Origin: Candidatus Defluviibacillus avedoerensis
Lineage (GTDB): Bacteria; Pseudomonadota; Gammaproteobacteria; Burkholderiales; Burkholderiaceae_C
Assembly (NCBI GenBank): GCA_016703665.1
Contig: JADJBS010000020.1
Span: 62,001 to 126,000, forward strand
Direction of reading: 5' to 3'
DNA length: 64,000 nucleotides
Shown: one piece after another, positions 28,092-36,235 of the stretch
Layout: every line of letters begins with the position of its first letter
How positions within the stretch are numbered: the first letter of the stretch is position 1
The notes under the pieces: generated by a model
Told to the model about the DNA's origin: nothing
What the model saw: the letters and a program-made list of their open reading frames with translations, nothing else
Database searches by the model: none
Position numbers and translations under genes: made by a program

Positions 28092-28937
28092 TCAAGCAAT
28101 TGAAGCGATGAACTGACTGATCAGATCCAGTTGGTCTGCGGTATTCAGAGCCGGCGCGTGACCGCACCCAGATATTTCGATGACACGCGCTTTGGGTCCG
28201 CGTCGCTGCATGGCGTCGGTGGTTTCCTTCAGGAGGAGGTCAGAATGCTCGCCGCGCAGACACAAAACAGGCAAGCTCAGGCTGTCATAAACGGGCCACA
28301 AATCGTAATCATGTGGGTGATGGATCAATTGCCCAGTGATCGCAGGGTCGTAGTGCGGTGTCACACGGCCATCCGGCAGACGCCGCGTGCTGGTTTCGGT
28401 TAGACGTGTCCACTGAGCATCGCTGAGCCATCCGAATGGCTTGTAGGCTGCACGCAAAAAGGCTTGCAATTCAGACACACGGTCGAACACGGGCGGGTTA
28501 CCCGCGTAGGCCTTGATACGCTCAATGGCTGGTGCCGCCAGATCAGGACCATTGTCATTCAGTGTCAGGCTCAGGCATCTTCCGCGAAGTGCGCCAGCCG
28601 CCGCGACCGTGCCAATGGCCCCCCCCATGGAAGTGCCCACCCAATGAAAAGTCGCCAGATTCAACTGCTCAACCAAAGAAACCGCCAAGCGCGCATAAAA
28701 CGACAACTGGTATTCGCTGATCGGGTCTGGACTCCACTGGCTCAAGCCACGACCAATGGTGTCTGGACAGATGACTCGGTAGCCGTGCTTCACCAAGTGC
28801 TCGGCCAGTTCGTCCATGTCGCGCCCTGTACGAGCCAATCCATGCCAGGCAATGACAGCAGGCGAATCTGCGCTACCCCAATCCATGAAATGGATTTCAC
28901 GCCGCTCGCAAATCATGTAGCTAGATACGGGTTTCAT
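28092..28937 (-). CDS. Alpha/beta-fold hydrolase
   Basis: About 281 aa from the ATG at 28937, preceded by AAGGGGGG. The nucleophile elbow is GTSMGG, the acid probably lies in LRGEHSDLL and the catalytic His is in SGCGHAPAL, so the Ser-Asp-His triad looks complete. RGLSQWS and DLWPVYDSL resemble esterase or meta-cleavage-type hydrolases. As given, the frame is continuous with livM upstream; reading five rather than six G on the coding strand (C6 at 28942-28947) would end livM in a TGA overlapping this ATG. It is the last gene of a sigma-54-type liv operon, so its substrate may be an ester or amide taken up by the transporter; that is inference. Confidence 0.85.
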   Translation of the reverse strand: MKPVSSYMICERREIHFMDWGSADSPAVIAWHGLARTGRDMDELAEHLVKHGYRVICPDTIGRGLSQWSPDPISEYQLSFYARLAVSLVEQLNLATFHWVGTSMGGAIGTVAAAGALRGRCLSLTLNDNGPDLAAPAIERIKAYAGNPPVFDRVSELQAFLRAAYKPFGWLSDAQWTRLTETSTRRLPDGRVTPHYDPAITGQLIHHPHDYDLWPVYDSLSLPVLCLRGEHSDLLLKETTDAMQRRGPKARVIEISGCGHAPALNTADQLDLISQFIASIA

Positions 28938-30011
28938 GTTGCCCCCCTTGTTCAGCGCACTGGCGCGCAAGCGGCCCACGACACCGGTAGGAAAGTAATA
29001 GACCGACAGCACAAACAGAACGCCCAGCCATAAAAGCCAGCGGTCAGGAGATAGCAAGGCGGATAGCCAAGGCAAGCTTGTTGCCGCTTCGCTGCCCAGG
29101 CGCAGCAAATCTTGCAGGTAGCTTTGTGCAACCAGGAACAGCGACGCGCCAATCACCGCGCCATACAAAGTCCCCATGCCCCCAATCACCACAATCAGCA
29201 AGACATCCATCATGATCTCGAACGACAGCGAGGTATCGGGCCCGTTGTAACGCAACCAGAGCGCCAACATGGCACCGGCCAAACAGGCAAACAGCGCCGA
29301 AAGAATGGCCGACGTCGTCCGATACACCACCACTCGGTAACCAATGGCCTCGGCACGAAACTCATTCTCGCGAATGGCTTGCAGCACGCGGCCAAAGGGT
29401 GAGTTGACGATGCGCAGCAGCGCAAGGAACAAAATAACAGCCGTAAAGAACAGCAGGTAATAGCACAGTAGACGCCCATCCAGCGACACGCCCAGAAAAG
29501 GCGTCTCGCTGAATTCAAAGCTCGGAGACAGAATCTCTGGCACCTTGAAAGTGAGCCCGTCTTCGCCGCCGGTTATCTCATGCAACTGTGACGCGAGTGT
29601 GAGAAATGCCGAGGCCACTGCCAACGTGATCATCGCAAAAAAGATGGCGCGCACCCGCAGCGAGAACAACCCCACCAGCAGTGCCAGTGCAAACGACAAT
29701 AGCAGTGCCGCCCCCACCCCTGCAGCCAGCGCCCCCCAAGTAGGTCCCATTGCTGTGGTGGCGATGGCAATGCCATAGGCACCAATGCCAAAGAACATGG
29801 TGTGCGCAAAACTGACGATGCCGGTGTAGCCCAACAACAGGTCAAAACTGGCCACCAGCACGATAAAGACCAACACCTTAGCCGCCACATTGAGCGCCTT
29901 GACGCCAGGGAAGATGAACGGTGTCAGCGCCAGCGCGGCCACCAGCAGTACCAGCAACAGGGCGAGCCAGCGGCAGCGCGGCAGGTCTGCGGAAAGAATT
30001 CGTTGCAACAT
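28934..30011 (-). CDS. livM: Branched-chain/HAAT-type ABC transporter permease LivM (reads through into hydrolase)
   Basis: About 358 aa if ended at the overlapping stop proposed at 28934-28936; in the sequence as given the frame continues into the hydrolase for 639 aa in all. Eight or more membrane helices are present, with the LivM signatures GYTGIVSFAHTMFFGIGAYG and VIGGMGTLYGAVIGA and the cytoplasmic loop RENEFRAEAIGYRV. It forms the membrane channel with LivH. It starts 9 bp after the livH stop. The fusion is explained by one extra base in a six-base homopolymer, so I treat livM and the hydrolase as separate genes. Confidence 0.88.
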
Positions 30012-30020
30012 GTTCGTGCC

Positions 30021-31004
30021 CTATCTGTTCGCTACGGGGTACACACCCTGAGGACGCCACATGAGGACGGCCACCATCAAGGCAATGTTGGAAAACAGCG
30101 CAACCTTGGGCGCGAGAAAGCCCGTGTAGTTAGCCATCAGGCCGACCAGCAAGGCACCGATGAGGGCACCGCCGGTAGAACCCAGTCCGCCAATGATGAT
30201 GACAATGAAGATCAGCACATTGACTTGCGCACCCATCTGTGGCGTGACCGTCTGTTGGTACAACCCCCACATCACGCCGCCCAGCCCTGCCAGCGCACTA
30301 CCCACCACAAACACACCAATGAACAGGCGCTTAATGCGGTAACCCAGTGATTCGACCATCTCACGGTCTTGCACACCGGCGCGAATCAACAGACCAATCT
30401 TGGTACGACTCAGTACCCAGGCCAATGCCCCAAATACGATCAGGCCCACCACCACCGCCATCAGGCGGTATTTCTCCACCGCAGCGTCCCCAAAATATAG
30501 TGAGCCACGCATGCCATCGGGCAGGGGCAGCGGTATTTGCGCAGGACCCCAAATCACCTTGATCAGTTCCTCCCCAATGATCATGCCGCCCATGGTGATG
30601 AGTATCTGCTTCAAGTGCTGGCCGTACACCGGGCGCACGATGAAACGCTCAAACGCCAGCCCTACCGCACCCGCCACCAGCATGGCTACCAGCATGGCCG
30701 GGAACACCGCCATCAGGTTGCGCCACAGTTCGGGCGAACCGGTCCAGTCGGACATGACCCCCATGGTAGTTGTGGCCACAAAAGCCCCCAGCGCGATGAA
30801 CACGCCATGGCCAAAGTTGAGCACGTCCATCAGGCCAAATACCAGCGTCAAGCCCGAGGCGATGATGAAGATGATCATGCCCATCGCCAAGCCAGCAACC
30901 GTGAGTGTGACCCAGGTGGACAGTGAACCAATCAGCGGCATAACCAACATTGCCAGCACGGGCACCAATGCGACCGGCCTCCAGTCAAAGTCAATATTTC
31001 TCAT
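30021..31004 (-). CDS. livH: Branched-chain/HAAT-type ABC transporter permease LivH
   Basis: 327 aa, with about eight membrane helices. GLTLVFGLMDVLNFGHGVFIALGA is the typical LivH N-terminal signature and the coupling loop is TKIGLLIRAGVQDREMVESLG. It pairs with LivM as the inner-membrane channel. Its start overlaps the livF stop by 4 bp. Transporters of this class carry branched-chain amino acids, amides, urea or aromatic acids; the permease does not reveal which. Confidence 0.92.
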   Translation of the reverse strand: MRNIDFDWRPVALVPVLAMLVMPLIGSLSTWVTLTVAGLAMGMIIFIIASGLTLVFGLMDVLNFGHGVFIALGAFVATTTMGVMSDWTGSPELWRNLMAVFPAMLVAMLVAGAVGLAFERFIVRPVYGQHLKQILITMGGMIIGEELIKVIWGPAQIPLPLPDGMRGSLYFGDAAVEKYRLMAVVVGLIVFGALAWVLSRTKIGLLIRAGVQDREMVESLGYRIKRLFIGVFVVGSALAGLGGVMWGLYQQTVTPQMGAQVNVLIFIVIIIGGLGSTGGALIGALLVGLMANYTGFLAPKVALFSNIALMVAVLMWRPQGVYPVANR

Positions 31005-31726
31005 ATTGCCAACCCCAGCAGCGCGCGCTGCAGACCTTCGTCGTCGGCCAGTGCTTTCATGGTGCCTGCGTGAACCACGCGACCATCGTCCATCACGGCC
31101 ACATGGTCACCCAGTCGTTTGGCAAAACTGATGTTTTGCTCCATCAGCAAAATGGTGGTGCCAGTGTTTTTGAGCTGTGCAAAAGCATTGATCATGTTGT
31201 TGATGATGGCTGGCGCCAGGCCCTTGCTAGGCTCGTCCACGATCAGCAATTGTCGGGGCTCTACAATGGCCCGGGCCACAGCCAGCATCTGTTTTTGCCC
31301 GCCGGACAATTTTCCAGCAGGGTGGTTCCAGAACTTCTCCACCGCCGGAAAAAGCGAAAAAATCCACTGCAGCCGGGTGCTGTCAATCTGCTCCGCACGG
31401 CTGACTGAGCGCGCCGCCAACACCATGTTTTCTTTGACAGTGAGGTCGGAAAAAATACCCATGTTTTCAGGCACATAGGCAATCCCTTGCGAAGCAATGT
31501 GTGGCGTCTCGGCTGCGCTAATGTCATGCCCGTTGAAATGCACCGTGCCCTTGGACGGATGCCACAAGCCCATGATGGTGCGCAGCGTGGTGGTCTTACC
31601 TGCGCCATTGCGCCCCAGCAACATGGTCAGCTGACCACGCGGCACCTCCAAATCCACCCCGTGCAGAATGTGGTACGCACCGATATGGGTATGCACGCCA
31701 GAGAGAGTGAGAAGCTTGTCGCTCAT
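31001..31726 (-). CDS. livF: HAAT-type ABC transporter ATP-binding protein LivF
   Basis: 241 aa. Walker A GRNGAGKTTTL, signature LSGGQKQMLAVARAI, Walker B LLIVDEPSKGLAP and the H-loop region are complete. The short C-terminus and the GLWHPSKG and QGIAYVPE regions fit LivF rather than LivG. It energises uptake with LivG. Overlaps both neighbours by 4 bp, consistent with one polycistronic message. Confidence 0.93.
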   Translation of the reverse strand: MSDKLLTLSGVHTHIGAYHILHGVDLEVPRGQLTMLLGRNGAGKTTTLRTIMGLWHPSKGTVHFNGHDISAAETPHIASQGIAYVPENMGIFSDLTVKENMVLAARSVSRAEQIDSTRLQWIFSLFPAVEKFWNHPAGKLSGGQKQMLAVARAIVEPRQLLIVDEPSKGLAPAIINNMINAFAQLKNTGTTILLMEQNISFAKRLGDHVAVMDDGRVVHAGTMKALADDEGLQRALLGLAI

Positions 31727-32499
31727 GCGCTCACCCCTTCTACAGTGGGAGCCACGCCAAGGTAAGCCTCTTGAACAACGGGTGATGCAATCACCGTAGC
31801 CGGGTCGCCATCGGCCACCAGCGCGCCGTTGTGCAAGACGATGATGCGGTCGGCCAGCTCACGCACCACGTCCATCTTATGCTCCACCAGCAGAATGGTT
31901 TTGGTCTTGTCTTTCTTGAGCGCGCGGATCAAGTTCAGTATGACTGGCGCCTCGTCGTGACTCATGCCTGCGGTAGGCTCGTCAAACATGTAAACCACCG
32001 GATCCAGCGCCATCAACAAGGCGACTTCGAGTTTGCGTTGGTCTCCGTGCGGCAGGCTGGCTACGGTTTGGCCTTGTTTATCGAGCATGGCTACCGTTTC
32101 CAAAATCGCGTGTGCACGGTCAGTTAAGGCGCTATGGTCGCTCCAAATACTCCAAAGGTTCAACCCTCTCAGATGCGCCCCACCCTGCGTAGCTTGCACT
32201 GCCAAGCGCACGTTTTCCAGCACCGACAAATTTGGGAACAAATTGGTCAACTGAAACGCGCGCCCCAGTCCAGCACGGGTACGTGCCGAAGGGCTTTGAC
32301 CAGTAAGATTTTGACCATTCAAAAACACCTCTCCCACGCTGGCCCTGAGCTGGCCGGAGATCAGGTTGAAGTAAGTGGTTTTACCCGCGCCGTTGGGGCC
32401 AACAATGGCGGTCAAGGTGCCAGGTGCAAAAGTGCAGCTGACAGCATTCACCGCCACGTGTCCGCCGAAGCGGATCGTGAGATTTTTTGTTTCTAGCAT
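31723..32499 (-). CDS. livG: HAAT-type ABC transporter ATP-binding protein LivG
   Basis: 258 aa. Walker A is GPNGAGKTTYFNL; the helical insert contains GLGRAFQLTNLFPNLSVLEN, typical of LivG; the signature is the atypical LPHGDQRKLEVALLMA, normal for this subfamily; Walker B is VVYMFDEPTAGM. It couples ATP hydrolysis to transport with LivF. A 156-bp spacer holding a structured element separates it from the binding-protein gene upstream. Confidence 0.93.
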   Translation of the reverse strand: MLETKNLTIRFGGHVAVNAVSCTFAPGTLTAIVGPNGAGKTTYFNLISGQLRASVGEVFLNGQNLTGQSPSARTRAGLGRAFQLTNLFPNLSVLENVRLAVQATQGGAHLRGLNLWSIWSDHSALTDRAHAILETVAMLDKQGQTVASLPHGDQRKLEVALLMALDPVVYMFDEPTAGMSHDEAPVILNLIRALKKDKTKTILLVEHKMDVVRELADRIIVLHNGALVADGDPATVIASPVVQEAYLGVAPTVEGVSA

Positions 32500-32518
32500 T
32501 TTGTGTGGCCCCCTTGAT

Positions 32519-32650
32519 CAGGGGAGCGGCGTAGCGAGCAGGCGCTAGGCTAGGCGGACGGAGCGCAGGAACCGGAACGTACTTGGTGTACGTGAGGATT
32601 CCGAGCACCGCCCAACGACGCATAGCGCCTGAGTAGTAGCCGAGCACCTG
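32519..32650. repeat. Structured intergenic inverted-repeat element between the binding-protein gene and livG
   Basis: The spacer folds on itself at several levels. The outer arms are CAGGCGCTA (32539-32547) and TAGCGCCTG (32623-32631). The central hairpin is ACGTAC (32577-32582), loop TTGGT, GTACGT (32588-32593), extended by GGAA/TTCC flanks and GGCGG/CCGCC. No coding potential is evident. It could be a dispersed intergenic repeat or an attenuation or mRNA-processing structure setting the ratio of binding protein to transporter. Confidence 0.55.
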
Positions 32651-32655
32651 ATCCA

Positions 32656-33836
32656 TCAGCGTTTGTTCTTGATCGGAATATTCATATCTTCCGGCTTAAT
32701 CTCGCGCACCAGTTCAGGCACACCCCATGCAAACGCAGGGTCTGCCTTGATCTTAAAGTGATACATGCTTTGCATGGCCTGGTGGTCTTCCTTGCGGAAG
32801 GTCATCTTGCCCTTGGGTGTGTCAAAGCTCATGCCCTCCATGGTCTTGATCAGCGTATTGGCAGAGGCATCGCCGTTGCTGGCTTTCAGCGCTGTGACCA
32901 CCGCCATGGCGGCTGAAAAGCCACCGGCAGTAAAGAAGTCTGGTGGTGTCTTGAACTGGCTGTAGTGACGTGCCACCATGGCTTCGTTGATGGGGTTTTT
33001 GGGAATGCCGAAATAGTAATACAGCGCACCTTCCATGCCAGGGAACTGCTTGTACGCCACCATCGCGGGCAAGATGTTGCCGCCAGTGGCCAGTTCAATG
33101 CCATAGCGCTTTTTAGGTCCATATCAGCAATCTTGCTGAAAGGCGCAGGCGCACCCGACCACCCCACCGAGATGTACTTATTGCCTGGCTGGTCTTTGAG
33201 TTTGTCCACAATGCGCTGCAGGCCGGCAGTGAAATCAGTGGTGCCCACGGGCAAGTATTCCTCGTGCACGATCTTGGTGTGCTTGAGCGACTCGCGTGTG
33301 GCCTTCACGCCATCGCGGCCAAAGGCGTTGTCGTTGGCCAGTGTGGCAATCACGTTGCCGGGCTTATCCAACGCAGCGGCGTTGGCTGCCGCATCCTGGC
33401 TTGAATTGCGACCGGTGCGGAAGATGTACTTATTCCACTTGTCCCCAGTAATGGAATCGGCAACTGCAGGCTCTACCAGCAAGATTTTCTTGTATTCCTC
33501 AGCAACCGGCAGCATGGCCAGGGCGACGGGCGATGCCGTGGGGCCTACTGCCAAAGCCACCTTTTCGTCGCCATAGGCTGCAGCCAAGAGGCTTTTGCCA
33601 ATGTCGGGCTTGCCCTGGTCATCTTTCTCAATCACCACGAGTTTTTTGCCAGCCACTGTCATAGTGCCGCCAGTCGCGTAGTCGAGCCCCATCATGAAAC
33701 CCACAGCAGTTTGCTTGCCATAGGCTTCGAGCGGACCTGTCTTGCTGTAGATATGGGCAATTTTGATCTCACCGGGTTGCGCAAAAGCGCTCAGGGATAC
33801 CAAGGCCAATGTGGCAAAAAGTGTGCGACGGAACAT
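32656..33836 (-). CDS. Liv-type periplasmic substrate-binding protein, one-base frameshift
   Basis: Signal peptide MFRRTLFATLALVSLSAFAQ, then a type I periplasmic binding fold (IKIAHIYSKTGPLEAYGKQT, VGPTASPVALA, ATLANDNAFGRDGV). The frame breaks after IADMDLK; the rest (RYGIELATGGNILPAM to the C-terminus IPIKNKR) is in the next frame. The T5 run at 33110-33114 (A5 on the coding strand) needs one more base to restore a 393-aa protein. It delivers the ligand to LivHMGF. It is the first gene after a strong sigma-54 promoter, with GGAG before the ATG. Ligand unknown; sequence does not distinguish amino acids from amides or aromatic acids. Confidence 0.86.
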
Positions 33837-33874
33837 GGGATTTGTCTCCAGGATTGTGTATAACTTGGATAAAA

Positions 33875-33890
33875 AGCACTTATCGTGCCA
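33875..33890 (-). promoter_or_regulatory. Sigma-54 (-24/-12) promoter of the liv-hydrolase operon
   Basis: On the minus strand the sequence is TGGCACGATAAGTGCT, against the consensus TGGCACG-N4-TTGCW. The invariant GG and GC are exactly 10 nt apart and only one conserved base differs. It lies 39 bp upstream of the binding-protein ATG, giving a leader of about 25-30 nt. A sigma-54 activator gene is immediately upstream, which strongly supports function. Confidence 0.8.
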
Positions 33891-33931
33891 TCTATTAAGC
33901 CATTGATTTCATTGAGTTTAATTTGAGCTCA

Positions 33932-33987
33932 AAACATGAATGCATGAAATAAATGCACATATGCGTACAGTATTAATACACATGTTT
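33932..33987. promoter_or_regulatory. Possible activator-binding region upstream of the sigma-54 promoter
   Basis: AT-rich DNA 40-100 bp upstream of the -24 element holds the inverted arms AAACATG (33932-33938) and CATGTTT (33981-33987), plus repeated TGCAT/ATGCA words between them. This is where an enhancer-type site for the neighbouring activator would be expected. Assignment is by position and symmetry only. Confidence 0.4.
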
Positions 33988-33992
33988 GAAAT

Positions 33993-35482
33993 TTATGCAT
34001 TATTTTGAAGCCGCTCATAGAGCGTAGCGCGTGAGATTTCAAGCAATTTCGCAGCTGCCTGCTTGTTACCGCGAACGTGCAACATCGCTGCAGAAATAGC
34101 CCGCTGCTCCAGTTCCGCTACCTGGCTTGACAGCGGCCTCAACAAGGATTCCGGAGTCCGTGTAGCAATTTGCTCGGGTTTCAAGCTGGCCTCTACCTTT
34201 TCCACGCCGCTTTCTTCCAGAACTGCCTGGACCTGCTCAGCGCTGATCCAGGCAGATTCGCTTCTCATGACAACTTGCTCCAGCACATTCCGAAGTTCGC
34301 GGATGTTGCCACGCCAGACCTGCGCACAAAGCAGCGCTTGTGCCTCGCGTGACAATTCAGGGTTCGGGACGTTGGAATTCAACGCAAGTTCTTCGCCCAA
34401 AATTTCCAACAAGGCGGGAATATCTGAACGGCGCTCCCTCAACGGGGAACCCTGACGGGCAAGACGTTAAGACGGTAATATAGATCCTCCCGAAAGCGCC
34501 CTTCGCGCACCATGGCGCTCAAATCCCTGGAAGTCGCCGCAATGATTCGCACATCGATGGCAATCAACTGATTGGAGCCTAACGGCTCTATTTCACCCTC
34601 TTGGAGTGCGCGCAATAGTTTGGCTTGAAGCGCCGCGGGCATGTCACCGATTTCGTCCAGAAACAGCGTGCCACCATCGGCAATTTTGAACTTGCCTTCA
34701 CGTCCCGTGCGATTTGCGCCGGTGAACGCCCCCGGCGCCACACCAAAGAATTCGGCTTCCAGCAAGGTGTCTGGCACAGCGGCAATATTGACGCTGACAA
34801 AAGCCTTATCCACCCGGGAGGACGCGGCATGAATCGCGTGTGCCAACAATTCCTTTCCGGTGCCCGTTTCTCCCAGCAACAGGACCGGACTATTCGATTG
34901 CGCAGCGCGCCGTGCCTGGCGTTTGACTTCGACAGCAGGCTCACTCGCACCAATGAAGCTCGCAAAGGTGTATTTGCTACGCCGCCCCGCTACACCCTTT
35001 TGCCCCGCCAACTCTCGGCGCAATGCGGCATGGGTTTGCCTGGCCTCATCGAGCTCGCGAGCGAGCCGGGTGAACTTGTCCATCAACGGCTGTAGCGTTG
35101 TCTCTGCATGGTCAAACAACACAATGCCCAACACACCGATGACACCACCTGAGTCATCGCGCAGCGGTATGCGGCTCACCACAAAGGTACCTGCACGGTT
35201 TGAAAGCAAATCAATCAGGATTGGCTTGCCGGTTCGCAGCACCTGGTGCATCTGGGTGTTTTGCACCACCGCAGCAACCGGTTGCCCAACGAAATCCTCT
35301 TCGCGCTCGAATCCAAGTGCCGGGAGAAACCGACGGTATTGGTCATTGATCCAAACGACTTTGCCCGCCCGATCAACCAGCATCATGCCCTCGCTCGCGC
35401 TGGCAAACAGATCAAACATGGATCGCGCAGCCAGCTCCAGAATACTTTGCGCGTCGCGTGGAAGGGCGTCGGTTTTGCTCAT
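33993..35482 (-). CDS. Sigma-54 dependent transcriptional activator (PAS-AAA-Fis HTH), one-base frameshift
   Basis: The start at 35482 (MSKTDALPRD) is chosen because homology begins there. A PAS domain (about 20-140) precedes an AAA+ domain with Walker A GETGTGKE, the sigma-54 contact GAFTGA (APGAFTGANR) and FLDEIGDMP. The frame is lost after LPVRVP; LRERRSDIP onward, including the C-terminal Fis-type helix-turn-helix (NKQAAAKLLEISRATLYERL), is in another frame. The G4 run at 34444-34447 needs one more base, giving PVRVPPLRERR and 496 aa. It likely senses a small molecule through the PAS domain and drives the sigma-54 promoter downstream. Confidence 0.88.
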
Positions 35483-35592
35483 GACCGAATGGTAGCGCGC
35501 ACTGGAATGGCAGCAAAGACGATGCGAGAATAGCTTGCAAGTTCTGCCTGCCGCAGACCCACAGGCCAACAACACACCAGCTGAACCAACCC

Positions 35593-36018
35593 ATGCGCTT
35601 AGATAAATGGCTTTGGACCGCACGCCTCTTCAAAACCCGGACGTTGGCCACGGATGAGGTATCACACGGCAAAATACAAGTCAACGGTCAACTGGCCAAA
35701 CCGGCCAGAGACATCAAACCGGGTGATATTCTGACGCTGCGGTACACCGCATTCAACGTGAACCTGACCCGTACATTGACGGTTTTGGGCCTGGCCGCCA
35801 CGCGTGGCCCTGCCCCGCTTGCTCAGACTTTGTATGCTGAAACCCCCGAAAGCGTTCGGGCACGTGAGAAAGCCTATGCTGAGCGACAACTGCACAGTGA
35901 GCCAGCGCACAGCATCGTCGGCGGTCGCCCGTCCAAACGTGACCGACGTAATCTCGGAAGTTTGCACCATGTCAACCATCAGGGGTGGGATGACCGCTGG
36001 AGCGCATCTTTAGATTGA
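35593..36018 (+). CDS. hslR: S4-domain RNA-binding heat-shock protein Hsp15 (HslR)
   Basis: 141 aa. The N-terminal S4 domain is RLDKWLWTARLFKTRTLA ... GKIQVNGQLAKP, followed by a basic tail (KRDRR). Hsp15 binds 50S subunits carrying a stalled nascent chain so that they can be recycled. Divergent from the sigma-54 activator (110 bp between starts), and 54 bp upstream of tRNA-Ser. Confidence 0.9.
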   Translation: MRLDKWLWTARLFKTRTLATDEVSHGKIQVNGQLAKPARDIKPGDILTLRYTAFNVNLTRTLTVLGLAATRGPAPLAQTLYAETPESVRAREKAYAERQLHSEPAHSIVGGRPSKRDRRNLGSLHHVNHQGWDDRWSASLD

Positions 36019-36072
36019 CGTAACACGCACCACGGAAAACCAACAAAAGTTCGTGCGATAATCTATCTCTTC

Positions 36073-36165
36073 GGAGCGATGACCGAGTGGCCGAAGGTGC
36101 TCCCCTGCTAAGGGAGTATGGGGTGTAGAGCCTCATCGAGGGTTCGAATCCCTCTCGCTCCGCCA
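36073..36165 (+). tRNA. tRNA-Ser(GCU)
   Basis: Acceptor arms GGAGCGA (36073-36079) and TCGCTCC (36155-36161), discriminator G and encoded CCA. The anticodon loop is CTGCTAA with anticodon GCT at 36107-36109 between CTCCC/GGGAG stems. A long variable arm and the TTCGAAT loop fit a class II serine tRNA. TGCGATAAT at 36054-36062 is a plausible extended -10. Confidence 0.96.
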
Positions 36166-36170
36166 GAATC

Positions 36171-36202
36171 AAGCCTCTCAAGTTGTAAGACTTGGGAGGC
36201 TT
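36171..36202 (+). terminator. Hairpin after tRNA-Ser(GCU)
   Basis: AAGCCTCTCAAGT (36171-36183) pairs with ACTTGGGAGGCTT (36190-36202) with one G-U pair and a 6-nt loop. It starts 5 bp after the CCA end. The following T-rich stretch is short, so it may act in processing or as a weak terminator. Confidence 0.55.
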
Positions 36203-36235
36203 ATCTGTTTATGGCTTTGAAAACAGGCATTCCCG

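Noticed and set aside
28092..30011. Genuine LivM-hydrolase chimeric protein
   Set aside because: One base fewer in the six-base run gives the usual overlapping stop and start; kept as a finding but annotated as two genes.
36073..36165. Integration site at tRNA-Ser(GCU)
   Set aside because: No duplicated tRNA 3' end and no integrase were found within the broken TRAP region, so an island insertion is not supported.
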